Source: Streptomyces sp. Mut1
GTDB taxonomy: Bacteria > Actinomycetota > Actinomycetes > Streptomycetales > Streptomycetaceae
NCBI RefSeq assembly: GCF_030719295.1
Contig: NZ_CP120997.1
Span: 4,785,501-4,849,500 of the forward strand
Length of the DNA stretch: 64,000 bases
Direction of reading: 5' to 3'
Shown: in pieces, positions 46,370 through 57,964 of the stretch
Layout: the number at the start of each line of letters is the position of its first letter
How positions within the stretch are numbered: the stretch's first letter is position 1
Program-made: the position numbers and the translations under genes
Notes under the pieces: generated by a model
What the model saw: only the letters and a program-made list of their open reading frames with translations
Told to the model about the DNA's origin: nothing
Databases searched by the model: none

Positions 46370-46840
46370 ATGCAGAAGGTGACCACGTTCCTGTGGTTCG
46401 ACAAGAACCAGGCCGAAGAAGCGGCCGACTACTACATCTCCGTCATCGGCGGCGACTCCCGCGTGCTGGAGGTGACCCGCTGGACCGCCGCGTCCCCCGG
46501 CGAGGAGGGGGCGGTGATGACCGTACGGTTCCAGCTCGACGGCGCCGAGTACGTCGCGTTCGACGGCGGGCCCGAGTTCCCCTTCTCCGAGGCGGTCTCC
46601 CTCTCCGTCGAGTGCGATTCGCAGGAGGAGGCGGACCGGCTGTGGACCACGCTCAGCTCGGACGGCGGGCAGGAGAGCCAGTGCGGCTGGCTCAAGGACC
46701 GCTTCGGCGTCTCCTGGCAGATCGTCCCGCCGGGCCTGGGCGAGGTTCTGACCGACCCGGACCCGGAGAAGGCGGCCCGCGCGATGAAGGCGATGCTCGC
46801 CATGAAACGGATCGACATCGAGGCCCTGCGCAACGCCTGA
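46370..46840 (+). CDS. VOC/PhnB-like protein
   Basis: The 156-residue protein has the paired beta-alpha-beta pattern of the vicinal oxygen chelate superfamily, in its PhnB-like form: VTTFLWFDKNQAEEAADYYI, then FQLDGAEYVAFDGGPEFPF and CGWLKDRFGVSWQIVPPG. Such proteins are often annotated as 3-demethylubiquinone methyltransferase-like, but the substrate is unknown. ATG 46370 follows GAGGAGAAGACC. It appears to be a single-gene unit. Confidence 0.88.
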   Translation: MQKVTTFLWFDKNQAEEAADYYISVIGGDSRVLEVTRWTAASPGEEGAVMTVRFQLDGAEYVAFDGGPEFPFSEAVSLSVECDSQEEADRLWTTLSSDGGQESQCGWLKDRFGVSWQIVPPGLGEVLTDPDPEKAARAMKAMLAMKRIDIEALRNA

Positions 46841-46883
46841 GCCCCGCGCGGCAGTTGGGGGGACGCTCGATAGGGTCGGGGCC

Positions 46884-47549
46884 ATGCCCCCTCGCTCGGC
46901 GCTGCCGCCGCCCCCGCCGCCCGTGGAGATACGCGCCTGGCCCGACCGCGAGGCGCTGCTCGCCGACCGGGCCTATCTGCTCGGCGTACTGGTCAGGATG
47001 CACATCGGCCCCGGCCGGCTCGGGCTGCTGTGGCTGTGGGGGCTGCTCGGCGCGCTCGGGTGGTCACTGACCGGGACGGCCCTCATCGCGTTCGAGGACA
47101 GCTACGACTTCTTCAGCGCCGTCTTCGGCGTGGTCCTGTTCGCCATGGGCGCCGCCTGCCTGGTGCCCGCGGTGACCCTGGTCGCGGCCGGAGTGCGCCG
47201 GGACATGGCGGTGCGCCGGCTGCTGGAGCGGTGGGGCGAGCTGGACCGGGACCCGGCCAGGGACGCCGTGCTCCGGCTGCCGGGCACGAGCCTGGTGTGG
47301 CTGCTGCCGTCCTTCGTGCTGTGCGCGCTCGGGCTGTACGCCTGCGTCGTCGTGCCCGCCGGAGCGGTCCGGGGCCAGGACACCTACGGGCTGATGGCGC
47401 TGATCATGGGCCTGGGATTCCTCACCTGGATCGTCGGCCTCATCGGCATCGTCAAGGCCTTCTGGCACCGGCGCTGGATTCTCCGGACGCTGGCCGGGGG
47501 CATCGCGCCGGGACCACTGATCTCTGCGGGCGGCGGCGCACACCGCTGA
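46884..47549 (+). CDS. Integral membrane protein, four hydrophobic segments
   Basis: The 221-residue protein opens with a proline run (ALPPPPPP) and has four hydrophobic segments at about 48-68, 76-98, 138-160 and 165-190. Between the second and third is a charged cytoplasmic loop RRLLERWGELDRDPARDAV. No family was recognised and no function is proposed. Codon bias supports it as real. Confidence 0.8.
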   Translation: MPPRSALPPPPPPVEIRAWPDREALLADRAYLLGVLVRMHIGPGRLGLLWLWGLLGALGWSLTGTALIAFEDSYDFFSAVFGVVLFAMGAACLVPAVTLVAAGVRRDMAVRRLLERWGELDRDPARDAVLRLPGTSLVWLLPSFVLCALGLYACVVVPAGAVRGQDTYGLMALIMGLGFLTWIVGLIGIVKAFWHRRWILRTLAGGIAPGPLISAGGGAHR

Positions 47550-47621
47550 GCCCAGCCGATCTAGTCTTGGCGTGTACACGGATAACGCTGTGTCCGACGT
47601 GATGCAGGGGGAGGGCGTTTC

Positions 47622-47987
47622 ATGGAGTGGTACTGGTGGGTGCTCATCATCTTCTGGACGGGCGGCTTCGGCTGGCTCGCCGACAACATCCGCACCGCGC
47701 TGCGCAACCGGCACACCCGCAGGCTGGAGCTGTTGGAGGCCGGCCGGCAGGAACGGCTCGCGGTCGAGGCCGCCAACAAGCCGCCCGAGCCCGTCTGCGG
47801 CTGCACGCACCACCTCGCCAAGCACGACAAGCAGGGCAAGTGCCATGAGCGGGTCGAGCTGCCGACCGCCTGGGACGAGCAGAAGAAGCCCGTCCGCTTC
47901 GAGTCGGGCCAGTGCAACTGCCAGCAGTACGTCGGCCCTCAGCCCCTCTCCCAGGTGTACGCCGAGGACCTGACCGATCTCGCGTGA
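47622..47987 (+). CDS. Membrane-anchored Cys/His-rich small protein
   Basis: The 121-residue protein begins MEWYWWVLIIFWTGGFGWLA, a single N-terminal membrane segment. A basic helix follows (RNRHTRRLELLE). The C-terminal half contains CGCTHHLAKHDKQGKCHERV and later QCNCQQY; five Cys and four His could form a zinc site. No family was recognised. A role as a small membrane-tethered metal-binding protein is only inferred. Confidence 0.8.
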   Translation: MEWYWWVLIIFWTGGFGWLADNIRTALRNRHTRRLELLEAGRQERLAVEAANKPPEPVCGCTHHLAKHDKQGKCHERVELPTAWDEQKKPVRFESGQCNCQQYVGPQPLSQVYAEDLTDLA

Positions 47988-48121
47988 CGCATTCGGCCGC
48001 CCCCGTGTGAGCCACCCGGGGGGACCGTGCGGACCCGGCGGCGGTGTCGGGCCCGATGCCCTTTCACGTCCTGGCAATATGCGGCGCCATGCAGCCAGTA
48101 CGACAAAAGGACAAATTGGCC

Positions 48122-49108
48122 ATGAATGGGCGCAGACCGGGTGCGGTGACGGGCGGGCGGCAGCGGGCGCGACGGGGACGGAGCCACCTGCGGCGCCGGC
48201 CGGGCCACGCGGTCCTGGCCGCGCTCCTGGTGGTCGCAGCCGCCTCCGGCTGCGCGGCCGAGGCCGGCGACACGGGGACCGGGCAGGGCGCGAAGCTCCA
48301 GGCCGGACAGCCGGGCGCGCCCGCCGACGCCCCGGCCGCCGGAGCGCTGGGCACCCGCGCCGCGCAGGCGGAGCGGGCCAAGCTCGCCCAGGCCGCCCGC
48401 GCGGTCGCCGCCAAGAAGTGGGGCCTGGCGAGCACCCCGCTCGCGCCGCCCGCACCGCCCGCCGTGAAGCCGCACATCACCACCCGCAAGGGCTTCGAGG
48501 TCGAGGGTCAGGACGACTCGCTGCCGCCGGTCTTCACCACGGTCCCCACCAAGGACAAGGTCGTCTTCCTCACCATGGACGACGGCGACGACAAGGACCC
48601 CGAGCTGCTGAAGATGATGTCGGAGCTGAACATCCCGTACAGCGCCTTCCTCAGCGACTACCTGGTGCGCGACAACTACACGTACTTCAAGGACGCCGAG
48701 GCGCGCGGGGTCACGCTCAACAACCACACGCTCAACCACCGCTACATGCCCGGTCTCTCCTACGAGGAGCAGAAGCGCGAGATCTGCGACCAGCAGGACA
48801 TCATCGAGAAGCAGTTCGGCAAGCGGCCCCGGCTCTTCCGCCCGCCGTACGGCAACTACAACACCGACACCCTGAAGATCGCCAAGTCCTGCGGCATCAC
48901 CGCGGTGCCGCTCTGGGCCGAGGAGGCGTTCCCCGACCACATGGAGTGGCGCGAGGAGGACCTCGACCTGCATCCCGGCGACATCATCCTCACCCACTTC
49001 CGGGGCAAGAAGGACTGGAAGGGCAGCATGCCCGACCTGATCCGGTCCGTCATGAAGACCGTCACGGACAAGGGGTACGCGGTGGCCCGGCTGGAGGACT
49101 ACGTGTGA
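48122..49108 (+). CDS. Polysaccharide deacetylase (NodB) lipoprotein
   Basis: The 328-residue protein has a lipoprotein signal: hydrophobic segment LAALLVVAAASG then Cys. A linker of about 80 residues leads to a NodB domain (about 130-325). Motif 1 is FLTMDDGDD (two Asp), motif 2 is NHTLNH (HxxxH metal site), motif 3 is FRPPYGNYN and motif 5 includes GDIILTHF. It probably removes acetyl groups from an extracellular glycan such as peptidoglycan or chitin. ATG 48122 is ten bases after AAAGGA; ATG 48089 lacks a binding site. Confidence 0.92.
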   Translation: MNGRRPGAVTGGRQRARRGRSHLRRRPGHAVLAALLVVAAASGCAAEAGDTGTGQGAKLQAGQPGAPADAPAAGALGTRAAQAERAKLAQAARAVAAKKWGLASTPLAPPAPPAVKPHITTRKGFEVEGQDDSLPPVFTTVPTKDKVVFLTMDDGDDKDPELLKMMSELNIPYSAFLSDYLVRDNYTYFKDAEARGVTLNNHTLNHRYMPGLSYEEQKREICDQQDIIEKQFGKRPRLFRPPYGNYNTDTLKIAKSCGITAVPLWAEEAFPDHMEWREEDLDLHPGDIILTHFRGKKDWKGSMPDLIRSVMKTVTDKGYAVARLEDYV

Positions 49109-49145
49109 GAAGGGCGTGGCCCGGATCCGCCACGAGGGGCGTGAA

Positions 49146-49172
49146 TTGGCACTCCGCTTGACCGAGTGCTAA
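49146..49172 (+). promoter_or_regulatory. CIRCE operator 1 (HrcA) of groES-groEL
   Basis: TTGGCACTC-N9-GAGTGCTAA differs from the CIRCE consensus by one base (G for A at position 3). It overlaps the -35 of the groES promoter at 49158. Confidence 0.95.
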
Positions 49173-49187
49173 TCACGGTCATAGTCT
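49158..49187 (+). promoter_or_regulatory. groES promoter
   Basis: TTGACC (49158-49163) and TAGTCT (49182-49187) are 18 bp apart, between and overlapping the two CIRCE operators, consistent with HrcA repression. Confidence 0.8.
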
Positions 49188-49192
49188 CAGTG

Positions 49193-49219
49193 CTGGCACT
49201 CCCCACTGGAGAGTGCCAG
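49193..49219 (+). promoter_or_regulatory. CIRCE operator 2 (HrcA)
   Basis: CTGGCACTC-N9-GAGTGCCAG is a perfect 9-bp inverted repeat of the CIRCE type, about 107 bp before groES and just past the expected transcription start. Confidence 0.95.
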
Positions 49220-49325
49220 CAGTACTGTGCGACCGGCAGGTCCGGCACCCGCGACGACGGGCTCACCTGGTCGCCATCCAAAGACTGTTAAACCCCGTGA
49301 GATCTCCGAAGGGGGAGACCGGATC

Positions 49326-49634
49326 GTGTCGACCGCCAGCTCCAAGGTTGCGATCAAGCCGCTTGAGGACCGCATTGTGGTCCAGCCGCTCGACGCCGAG
49401 CAGACCACGGCCTCCGGCCTGGTTATTCCGGACACCGCGAAGGAGAAGCCCCAGGAGGGCGTCGTCCTGGCCGTGGGTCCGGGCCGCTTCGAGAACGGCG
49501 AGCGCCTTCCGCTCGACGTCAAGACCGGCGATGTCGTGCTGTACAGCAAGTACGGCGGCACCGAGGTGAAGTACAACGGCGAGGAGTACCTCGTCCTCTC
49601 GGCTCGCGACGTGCTCGCGATCATCGAGAAGTAG
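49326..49634 (+). CDS. groES: Co-chaperonin GroES
   Basis: GroES caps the GroEL ring during protein folding. The 102-residue protein shows [19 protein letters not shown], the mobile loop [19 protein letters not shown], and [13 protein letters not shown]. The GTG start at 49326 follows GGGGGAG. It is separated from groEL1 by 103 bp and under CIRCE control. Confidence 0.97.
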   Translation: MSTASSKVAIKPLEDRIVVQPLDAEQTTASGLVIPDTAKEKPQEGVVLAVGPGRFENGERLPLDVKTGDVVLYSKYGGTEVKYNGEEYLVLSARDVLAIIEK

Positions 49635-49689
49635 TTCACTCACCGTTTTGCTTCTGTTCTGCGCCCCTGGCCCCCAGCGAGATGACTAG

Positions 49690-51360
<1,671 letters not shown>

Positions 51361-51367
51361 TACACAG

Positions 51368-51407
51368 CGAAAGGCCCGGTACCCCTCGTGGGGTGCCGGG
51401 CCTTTCG
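51368..51407. terminator. groEL1 terminator, also serving the convergent SDR gene
   Basis: CGAAAGGCCCGGTACCCC (51368-51385) pairs with 51390-51407 with one wobble and a 4-nt loop. The A-run and T-run at the ends suit both strands. Confidence 0.88.
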
Positions 51408-51415
51408 TGTGTGGG

Positions 51416-52189
51416 TCACTGGGGCCCGTACTTGCGGCCCGTCCGGGAGGTCACGCCTCCGAGCAGCCCGCGCGGGGCCACCTTCACCAGCCCCATCAGC
51501 GCCTTGTAGCGGGGATCGGGGATGGACAGGGACTTGCCGCGGGCCAGGTCCGCGAGCGCCGTGGCCACCAGCTTGTCGGCGTCGAGCCACATCCAGCCCG
51601 GGATGTTGCCCGTGCCCATCCCGGCCCGCTGGTGGAACTCCGTCCGTACGAAGCCGGGGCAGAGCGCCATCATCCGCACCCCCGAACCCGCCAGGTCCCT
51701 CGCCGCGCCCTGGGTGAACTGCACGACCCACGCCTTGGACGCCCCGTACGTACCGCGCGGCACGAACGCCGCGACCGAGGCCACGTTGACGATCCCGCCC
51801 CTGCCGCGCTCCTTCATGCCGGCCGCGGCCGCCGAGGTCAGCCGCAGGACCGCCTCGCAGTGCACCTTCAGCATCGTCAGCTCGTCGGCCATGGGCACGT
51901 CGAGGAAGCTGCCCTTGTTGCCGAACCCGGCGTTGTTGACCAGGAGATCGACCGGCTGGAGGCGGTCGCCGATCCGGTCCTCGACCGCGCCGATCCCCTG
52001 GTCCGTGGACAGGTCGGCGGTCAGCACCTCGGCCTCGATGCCGTGCCGGTCGTGCAGCTCGGTGGCCTGCTCCCGCAGCCGGCCGGTGTCGCGGGCCACC
52101 AGCACGAGGTTGTGCCCGTCGGCCGCGAGCCGCCGTGCGAAGGCGGCCCCGATGCCCGCGGTCGCGCCCGTAATCAGTGCAGTCGTCAT
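51416..52189 (-). CDS. Short-chain dehydrogenase/reductase
   Basis: The 257-residue protein is a classical SDR: cofactor motif TGATAGIGAAFARR (TGxxxGIG) at about residues 7-15, NNAGFGNKG, the catalytic Ser in NVASVAAF, and Tyr and Lys in YGASKAW. PGFVRTEF follows. The ATG at 52189 fits the family start; no binding site precedes it, so the transcript may be leaderless. Substrate is unknown. Confidence 0.93.
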   Translation of the reverse strand: MTTALITGATAGIGAAFARRLAADGHNLVLVARDTGRLREQATELHDRHGIEAEVLTADLSTDQGIGAVEDRIGDRLQPVDLLVNNAGFGNKGSFLDVPMADELTMLKVHCEAVLRLTSAAAAGMKERGRGGIVNVASVAAFVPRGTYGASKAWVVQFTQGAARDLAGSGVRMMALCPGFVRTEFHQRAGMGTGNIPGWMWLDADKLVATALADLARGKSLSIPDPRYKALMGLVKVAPRGLLGGVTSRTGRKYGPQ

Positions 52190-52250
52190 ACGCGGCACGT
52201 TAGAGCATCCGGAACCGGCCGTTCACGGCGCTCTCGCCACCCCCGCGCAC

Positions 52251-52931
52251 TCAGGAAGCGGCGAGCTCCGCCACGTAGGCGCGCGCCTTCCGCAGCGCCT
52301 CGGGGTGCAGCGCGTCGCCGGCCGGCAGGAGCAGCGGCAGCAGGTCGCGCCGGGTCGTCACCGCCCGGAACTGGAGCTCCACCGTCACCCCGTGGTCCGG
52401 CCGGTGCACGATCTCGACCGGGTCCCCGGCCCGGACGGAGCCCGGGGTGACGACCCGGAAGTACGCCCCGGGGGCCGCCGCCCGCGTGAACCGCTTGAGC
52501 CAGCGCGCCTCGCCGATGTGGCCGGCGAACGTACGGCACGGAATCCGGCCCGATGTGACCTCCAGGACCGGGCCGGCACCGATCCGCCAGCGCTCACCGA
52601 TCAGCGCGCCGCTGACCCGCAGCCCGGCCGTGGTCAGGTTCTCGCCGAACGAGCCGTTGGGCAGCGGGCGTCCCAGCTCCCGTTCCCACGCGTCGAGTTC
52701 CTCGCGGGCGAAGGCGTAGACCGCCTGGTGCGAGCCGCCGTGGTAGCGCAGGTCGCACACCGCGTCCCCGGCGAGACCGCTGCCGCCCTCACCCTCGGGC
52801 CCCGGGTCGCAGACCCGCACCGGCCCCTCGACGGGGCGCTTGTCGATCCCGGTCATGCCGCCCGGGGCGTTGGTGTAGGACGCCGCCTTGGGACGCCCCG
52901 CGTTCACGGTCAGCACTGTCGTCGCGGTCAT
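52251..52931 (-). CDS. MOSC-domain protein (YiiM-like)
   Basis: The 226-residue protein has the MOSC beta-strand domain seen in molybdenum-cofactor sulfurases and YiiM-type detoxifying enzymes: GLAGDAVCDLRYHGGSHQAV, FGENLTTAG and the Cys-containing segment GRIPCRTFAGH (the reactive Cys that binds the cofactor). A C-terminal 3-alpha-like tail follows. YiiM enzymes reduce N-hydroxylated compounds with molybdenum cofactor. It diverges from the LysR gene at 53015, which probably controls it. Confidence 0.9.
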   Translation of the reverse strand: MTATTVLTVNAGRPKAASYTNAPGGMTGIDKRPVEGPVRVCDPGPEGEGGSGLAGDAVCDLRYHGGSHQAVYAFAREELDAWERELGRPLPNGSFGENLTTAGLRVSGALIGERWRIGAGPVLEVTSGRIPCRTFAGHIGEARWLKRFTRAAAPGAYFRVVTPGSVRAGDPVEIVHRPDHGVTVELQFRAVTTRRDLLPLLLPAGDALHPEALRKARAYVAELAAS

Positions 52932-53002
52932 ACCCGAACGCTAGACCAGACCCGCACCCAAAGGCACGCGCAAATAATTAGCCCGTGTCCCCAAGAATCG
53001 CT

Positions 53003-53008
53003 TATGAT
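53003..53008 (+). promoter_or_regulatory. -10 hexamer for a leaderless LysR transcript
   Basis: TATGAT at 53003-53008 ends six bases before the GTG start at 53015, so transcription would begin at or next to the start codon. A -35 TTAGCC is at 52978-52983. Confidence 0.5.
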
Positions 53009-53014
53009 CGAGGG

Positions 53015-53905
53015 GTGATCGAAGCCCGCCACCTCCGCGTCCTGCGCGCCGTGTCCACCACCGGCTCGTTCTCCGCCGCAGCCCGTGAACTGGGCTGCAC
53101 CCAGCCCGCCGTCAGCCAGCAGATGAAGGCCCTGGAGTCCTCCGCCGGGACCACGCTGCTGATCCGCACGGGCCGCGAGATGCGGCTGACACAGGCGGGC
53201 GAGGCCCTTGTGCGCCACGCGTCGGGCATCCTCGCCGGGCTCACCGCGGCCGAGGAGGAGGTCGCCGCGATCGCGGGGCTGCGGGCCGGCCGGGTCCGCC
53301 TGGTCTCGTTCCCGAGCGGCAGTTCGTCCCTGGTTCCCGGCGCCCTCGCCGCGCTGCGGGCCGAACACCCCGGCACCCGGGTCTCGCTGGTCGAGGCCGA
53401 GCCGCCCCGGTCGGTGGAGATGCTGCGCGACGGCGACTGCGACATCGCGCTCGCCTTCCGGTACGGCGAACCGGGCGCCGAGTGGGACGACCTGGTGGTG
53501 CGCCCGCTGCTCACCGACCGGCTGACCGGCCTCGTCCCCGAGGGGCACGCGCTGGCGGGCCGCGAGGAGGTGGGCATCGCCGAACTCGCGGGGGAGTCCT
53601 GGATCGCCGGGTGCCCCCGGTGCCGCAGGCAGCTCGTGGAGGTGTGCGAGGAGTCCGGCTTCACCCCCCGCATCGACTTCGCCACCGATGACTATCCGGC
53701 GGTGATCGGCCTGGTCGGCGCGGGTCTGGGCGTGGCGGTGCTGCCGGCGCTTGCGATCGAGTCGGTGCGCCCGATGGGCGCCAGGACCGTCACGGTGGAG
53801 CCGGCCATCGAGCGCGAGATCGTCGCGCTGACCCTGCCCGACCTGGCGCGGGTCCCGGCCGTGGCGGCGACCCTGGACCAGCTGTCCCTGGCGGCGGCCC
53901 GCTGA
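53015..53905 (+). CDS. LysR-family transcriptional regulator (MOSC-linked)
   Basis: The 296-residue protein begins MIEARHLRVLRAVSTTGSFS with the LysR helix-turn-helix (AAARELGCTQPAVSQQMKAL). The substrate-binding domain contains a Cys pair in WIAGCPRCRRQLVEVCEES (CxxC then C), which is unusual and could sense metal or redox state. The GTG at 53015 lies directly after a -10 element, so the mRNA seems leaderless. It is divergent from the MOSC gene (83-bp spacer). Confidence 0.92.
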   Translation: MIEARHLRVLRAVSTTGSFSAAARELGCTQPAVSQQMKALESSAGTTLLIRTGREMRLTQAGEALVRHASGILAGLTAAEEEVAAIAGLRAGRVRLVSFPSGSSSLVPGALAALRAEHPGTRVSLVEAEPPRSVEMLRDGDCDIALAFRYGEPGAEWDDLVVRPLLTDRLTGLVPEGHALAGREEVGIAELAGESWIAGCPRCRRQLVEVCEESGFTPRIDFATDDYPAVIGLVGAGLGVAVLPALAIESVRPMGARTVTVEPAIEREIVALTLPDLARVPAVAATLDQLSLAAAR

Positions 53906-54002
53906 GGCCGCGCCTGCGGGGCGGCGGGGCGGGGCGGCGCTGTGGGGCGATGGGCGGGGCGATGAAGAAACGTTTCTGTTGTGGTGTGGGCCGGGCGGGG
54001 GA

Positions 54003-54329
54003 TCAGCCGTGGCCGGGCGGGGACGAGGGGGCCGCCGCCGAGATCAGCCGGTTGCGGGCGCGTCCCATCAGCTCCTCGCGCTCGTCCTCGGTCAGTCCGC
54101 CCCACACGCCGTAGGGCTCGCGCACCGCCAGCGCGTGCGCCGCGCACTCGGCGCGCACCGGGCACCGCATGCAGACCTCCTTCGCGGAGGTCTCGCGGGC
54201 GCTGCGGGCGGCCCCGCGTTCCCCCTCGGGGTGGAAGAACAGCGAGCTGTCGACCCCGCGGCAGGCTGCCAGCAGCTGCCAGTCCCACAGATCGGCGTTG
54301 GGTCCGGGAAGGCGGGAGAAATCGGCCAT
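54003..54329 (-). CDS. whiD: WhiB-family iron-sulfur regulator WhiD
   Basis: The 108-residue protein is a [4Fe-4S] WhiB-family regulator needed for late sporulation in Streptomyces. The four cluster ligands are Cys23, Cys53, Cys56 and Cys62 (CMRCPVRAEC), followed by the GVWGG turn (74-78) and a basic tail RARNRL. MADFSRLPGPNADLWDWQLL matches WhiD of S. coelicolor from memory, and synteny (groEL1, whiD, bldM, sigma, guaB) agrees. ATG 54329 is used; ORF extension upstream is not needed. WhiB3 of M. tuberculosis is the equivalent gene. Confidence 0.93.
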   Translation of the reverse strand: MADFSRLPGPNADLWDWQLLAACRGVDSSLFFHPEGERGAARSARETSAKEVCMRCPVRAECAAHALAVREPYGVWGGLTEDEREELMGRARNRLISAAAPSSPPGHG

Positions 54330-54623
54330 TGCTTGTCCCCTCGAAACCGTGCTGAGTCGGAAACGTCGTTGTCGTTCGTCGTGGACCGGATGCGTCGTGG
54401 GTGGGTGCTCGTCGATGACCGCGTACAAAACCGTACATCTACGGTGTTAGTAGATGTAAATATGACTGGTTGCGAATCTAGCCACAGACACCAGTAAAAG
54501 GGAAGAAATCCCGCTAAATGGGGCATAGAGTCATCGGAAGTTTCGGTTGACGACTGGACGACCCGTGGCGTTCTGCTCCGTGTGCGCGTCCTCACGTAGA
54601 GTGCCGAACTCGGTCTTCCAACC

Positions 54624-54651
54624 CGTAACTCTTTCGAGTGACCATCGTTGA
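54624..54651 (+). promoter_or_regulatory. Sigma-BldN promoter of bldM
   Basis: CGTAAC (54624-54629), 16 bases, CGTTGA (54646-54651) matches the published sigma-BldN consensus (CGTAAC-N16-CGTTGA) in every position. It lies about 120 bp before bldM, a known BldN target in S. coelicolor. The 445-bp region between whiD and bldM holds no other ORF. Confidence 0.88.
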
Positions 54652-54774
54652 GAGTGCGGAGGCGGTTGGCAGAAAGAGCGATCGGGCAGATGTCCGAGAG
54701 CGTCAACCGCACAGGTGACGACTTGTAACAGCCTGGAGGCTCAAGGTGACGCGCATCAGCTGCGGAGGGCGGTC

Positions 54775-55386
54775 ATGACATCCGTCCTCGTCTGCGACGA
54801 CTCCCCGCTTGCCCGAGAAGCGCTCCGTCGCGCGGTCGCGACCGTGCCCGGCGTCGAGCGTGTGACGACGGCCGCCAACGGCGAGGAAGTCCTCCGCCGC
54901 TGGGGTGCCGACCGTTCGGATCTGATTCTCATGGACGTACGCATGCCCGGCCTCGGGGGGGTGGAGACGGTCCGACGGCTGCTTTCCGCCGACCCCGGCG
55001 CCCGGATCATCATGCTGACCGTCGCCGAGGACCTGGACGGCGTCGCGCTGGCGGTCGCCGCCGGCGCCCGCGGTTATCTGCACAAGGACGCCTCCCGGGC
55101 CGAGCTCCGGGCGACCGTCACCCAGGCCCTGGCGGACCCGACGTGGCGGCTCGCCCCACGCCGGCTGCGCTCGGCCGAGATGGGTGCGGCGCCCACGCTC
55201 ACCGCGCGTGAGATCCAGGTCCTCGAAGGGATGAGCCACGGCCGCTCCAACGCGGAGATCGGTCGCGAGCTGTTCCTCTCCGAGGACACGGTGAAGACGC
55301 ACGCCCGGCGGCTGTTCAAGAAGCTCGGTGCCTCGGACCGGGCGCACGCGGTGGCGCTCGGCTTCCGCTGGGGCCTGGTCCGCTGA
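54775..55386 (+). CDS. bldM: Atypical response regulator BldM
   Basis: The 203-residue protein has a receiver domain (acidic pocket DD at 8-9, phospho-acceptor-position Asp54 in LILMDVRMPG) and a LuxR-type helix-turn-helix (TAREIQVLEGMSHGRSNAEI then GRELFLSEDTVKTHARRLF). BldM controls aerial growth and, as a partner of WhiI, sporulation. Its length equals BldM of S. coelicolor. The ATG at 54775 follows GGAGGGCGGTC. It is transcribed from the BldN-type promoter. Confidence 0.96.
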   Translation: MTSVLVCDDSPLAREALRRAVATVPGVERVTTAANGEEVLRRWGADRSDLILMDVRMPGLGGVETVRRLLSADPGARIIMLTVAEDLDGVALAVAAGARGYLHKDASRAELRATVTQALADPTWRLAPRRLRSAEMGAAPTLTAREIQVLEGMSHGRSNAEIGRELFLSEDTVKTHARRLFKKLGASDRAHAVALGFRWGLVR

Positions 55387-55553
55387 CGGCAGGCCCGGCC
55401 GGCGGCCCCGGACGGGGGTGCGGCGCGAGCCGTACCCCGCCGGCGGAGCCCGCCGCCCAGGCGGTATGTGACGCTTCCCGGCCGATGCCGCATCCTTGAG
55501 ACGTGGAGTTCCTCGGGAACGATTCGGTCGAGCGGAAGGGGAGGGCGCAGGAC

Positions 55554-56216
55554 ATGACTTCCGGCGCACCCGCTCATAACGCTTCGGTGCACAACTACGG
55601 ACGCGGTGCCGCGGATGACGCGGGGCCGGGGCACCATGGTCCGATGCGCGACGACGGAACGACGGTGATCGGTGCCCTGGTGCACCGGGCCGTCGAGGGC
55701 GACGCGCAGGCCACGCACGATCTGCTGGCCCACGTCCACCCACTGGCGCTGCGTTACTGCAGGTCCCGGCTGAGCCGGCTGCCCGGTGACGCCCGCCACT
55801 TCGTCGAGGACCTGGCGCAGGAGGTCTGCGTCGCGGTGCTCATGGCCCTGCCGCGCTACAAGGACACGGGCAGACCCTTCGAAGCCTTCGTCTTCGCCAT
55901 CGCCGGGCACAAGGTGGCCGATCTCCAGCGCGCCGCGATGCGGCACCCGGGATCGACCGTGCCCTCCGACGAGATGCCGGAGCGGCCCGACGATTCGCTC
56001 GGCCCGGAGGAACGCGCGCTGCTCAGCAGCGACGCCGCCTGGGCCAAGAAGCTCCTCGCCAACCTCCCGGAGAACCAGCGCGAACTGCTCGTTCTGCGGG
56101 TCGCGGTCGGGCTGACCGCCGAGGAGACCGGGCAGATGCTGGGCATGTCGCCGGGTGCCGTGCGGGTCGCGCAGCACCGGGCGCTGAGCCGGCTGCGGGC
56201 CCTCGCGGAGCAGTGA
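55554..56216 (+). CDS. sigD: ECF sigma factor, SigD family
   Basis: The 220-residue protein has sigma region 2 ([32 protein letters not shown]) and region 4 ([20 protein letters not shown] then [20 protein letters not shown]). The first 45 residues are unstructured. ATG 55554 follows GAGGG at eight bases; GTG 55503 and ATG 55644 are alternatives. By synteny with M. tuberculosis (whiB3, Rv3415c, sigD, guaB2, guaB3) it is the SigD equivalent. No anti-sigma gene is next to it. Confidence 0.85.
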   Translation: MTSGAPAHNASVHNYGRGAADDAGPGHHGPMRDDGTTVIGALVHRAVEGDAQATHDLLAHVHPLALRYCRSRLSRLPGDARHFVEDLAQEVCVAVLMALPRYKDTGRPFEAFVFAIAGHKVADLQRAAMRHPGSTVPSDEMPERPDDSLGPEERALLSSDAAWAKKLLANLPENQRELLVLRVAVGLTAEETGQMLGMSPGAVRVAQHRALSRLRALAEQ

Positions 56217-56233
56217 GCCGGAAATCCGGCCGT

Positions 56234-56259
56234 GCCGTAGGAAGCTGCCGTAGGAAGCT
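56234..56259. repeat. Perfect tandem duplication of a 13-mer before guaB
   Basis: GCCGTAGGAAGCT occurs twice in a row in the sigD-guaB spacer. It may be a recent slippage event or a doubled binding site. Confidence 0.9.
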
Positions 56260-56314
56260 ACAGAACCCGCGGGTGATCTTGCCCGTGGAATGAGACGCCT
56301 CCAGAGCCCGTTAG

Positions 56315-57859
<1,545 letters not shown>

Positions 57860-57870
57860 CGCGACAGCGC

Positions 57871-57912
57871 AGGTGAGGGGCGGACCGGGCTTCCCGGTAC
57901 CGCCCCTCACCT
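57871..57912 (+). terminator. Terminator between guaB and its paralogue
   Basis: AGGTGAGGGGCGG...CCGGG pairs with CCCGG...CCGCCCCTCACCT (57871-57889 and 57893-57912, one bulged A). It is 12 bp after the guaB stop. Confidence 0.8.
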
Positions 57913-57964
57913 GTGTGTCGGGGATACTGGACAGCGCAGACGCAGAGGGAAAGGCCACATCATC

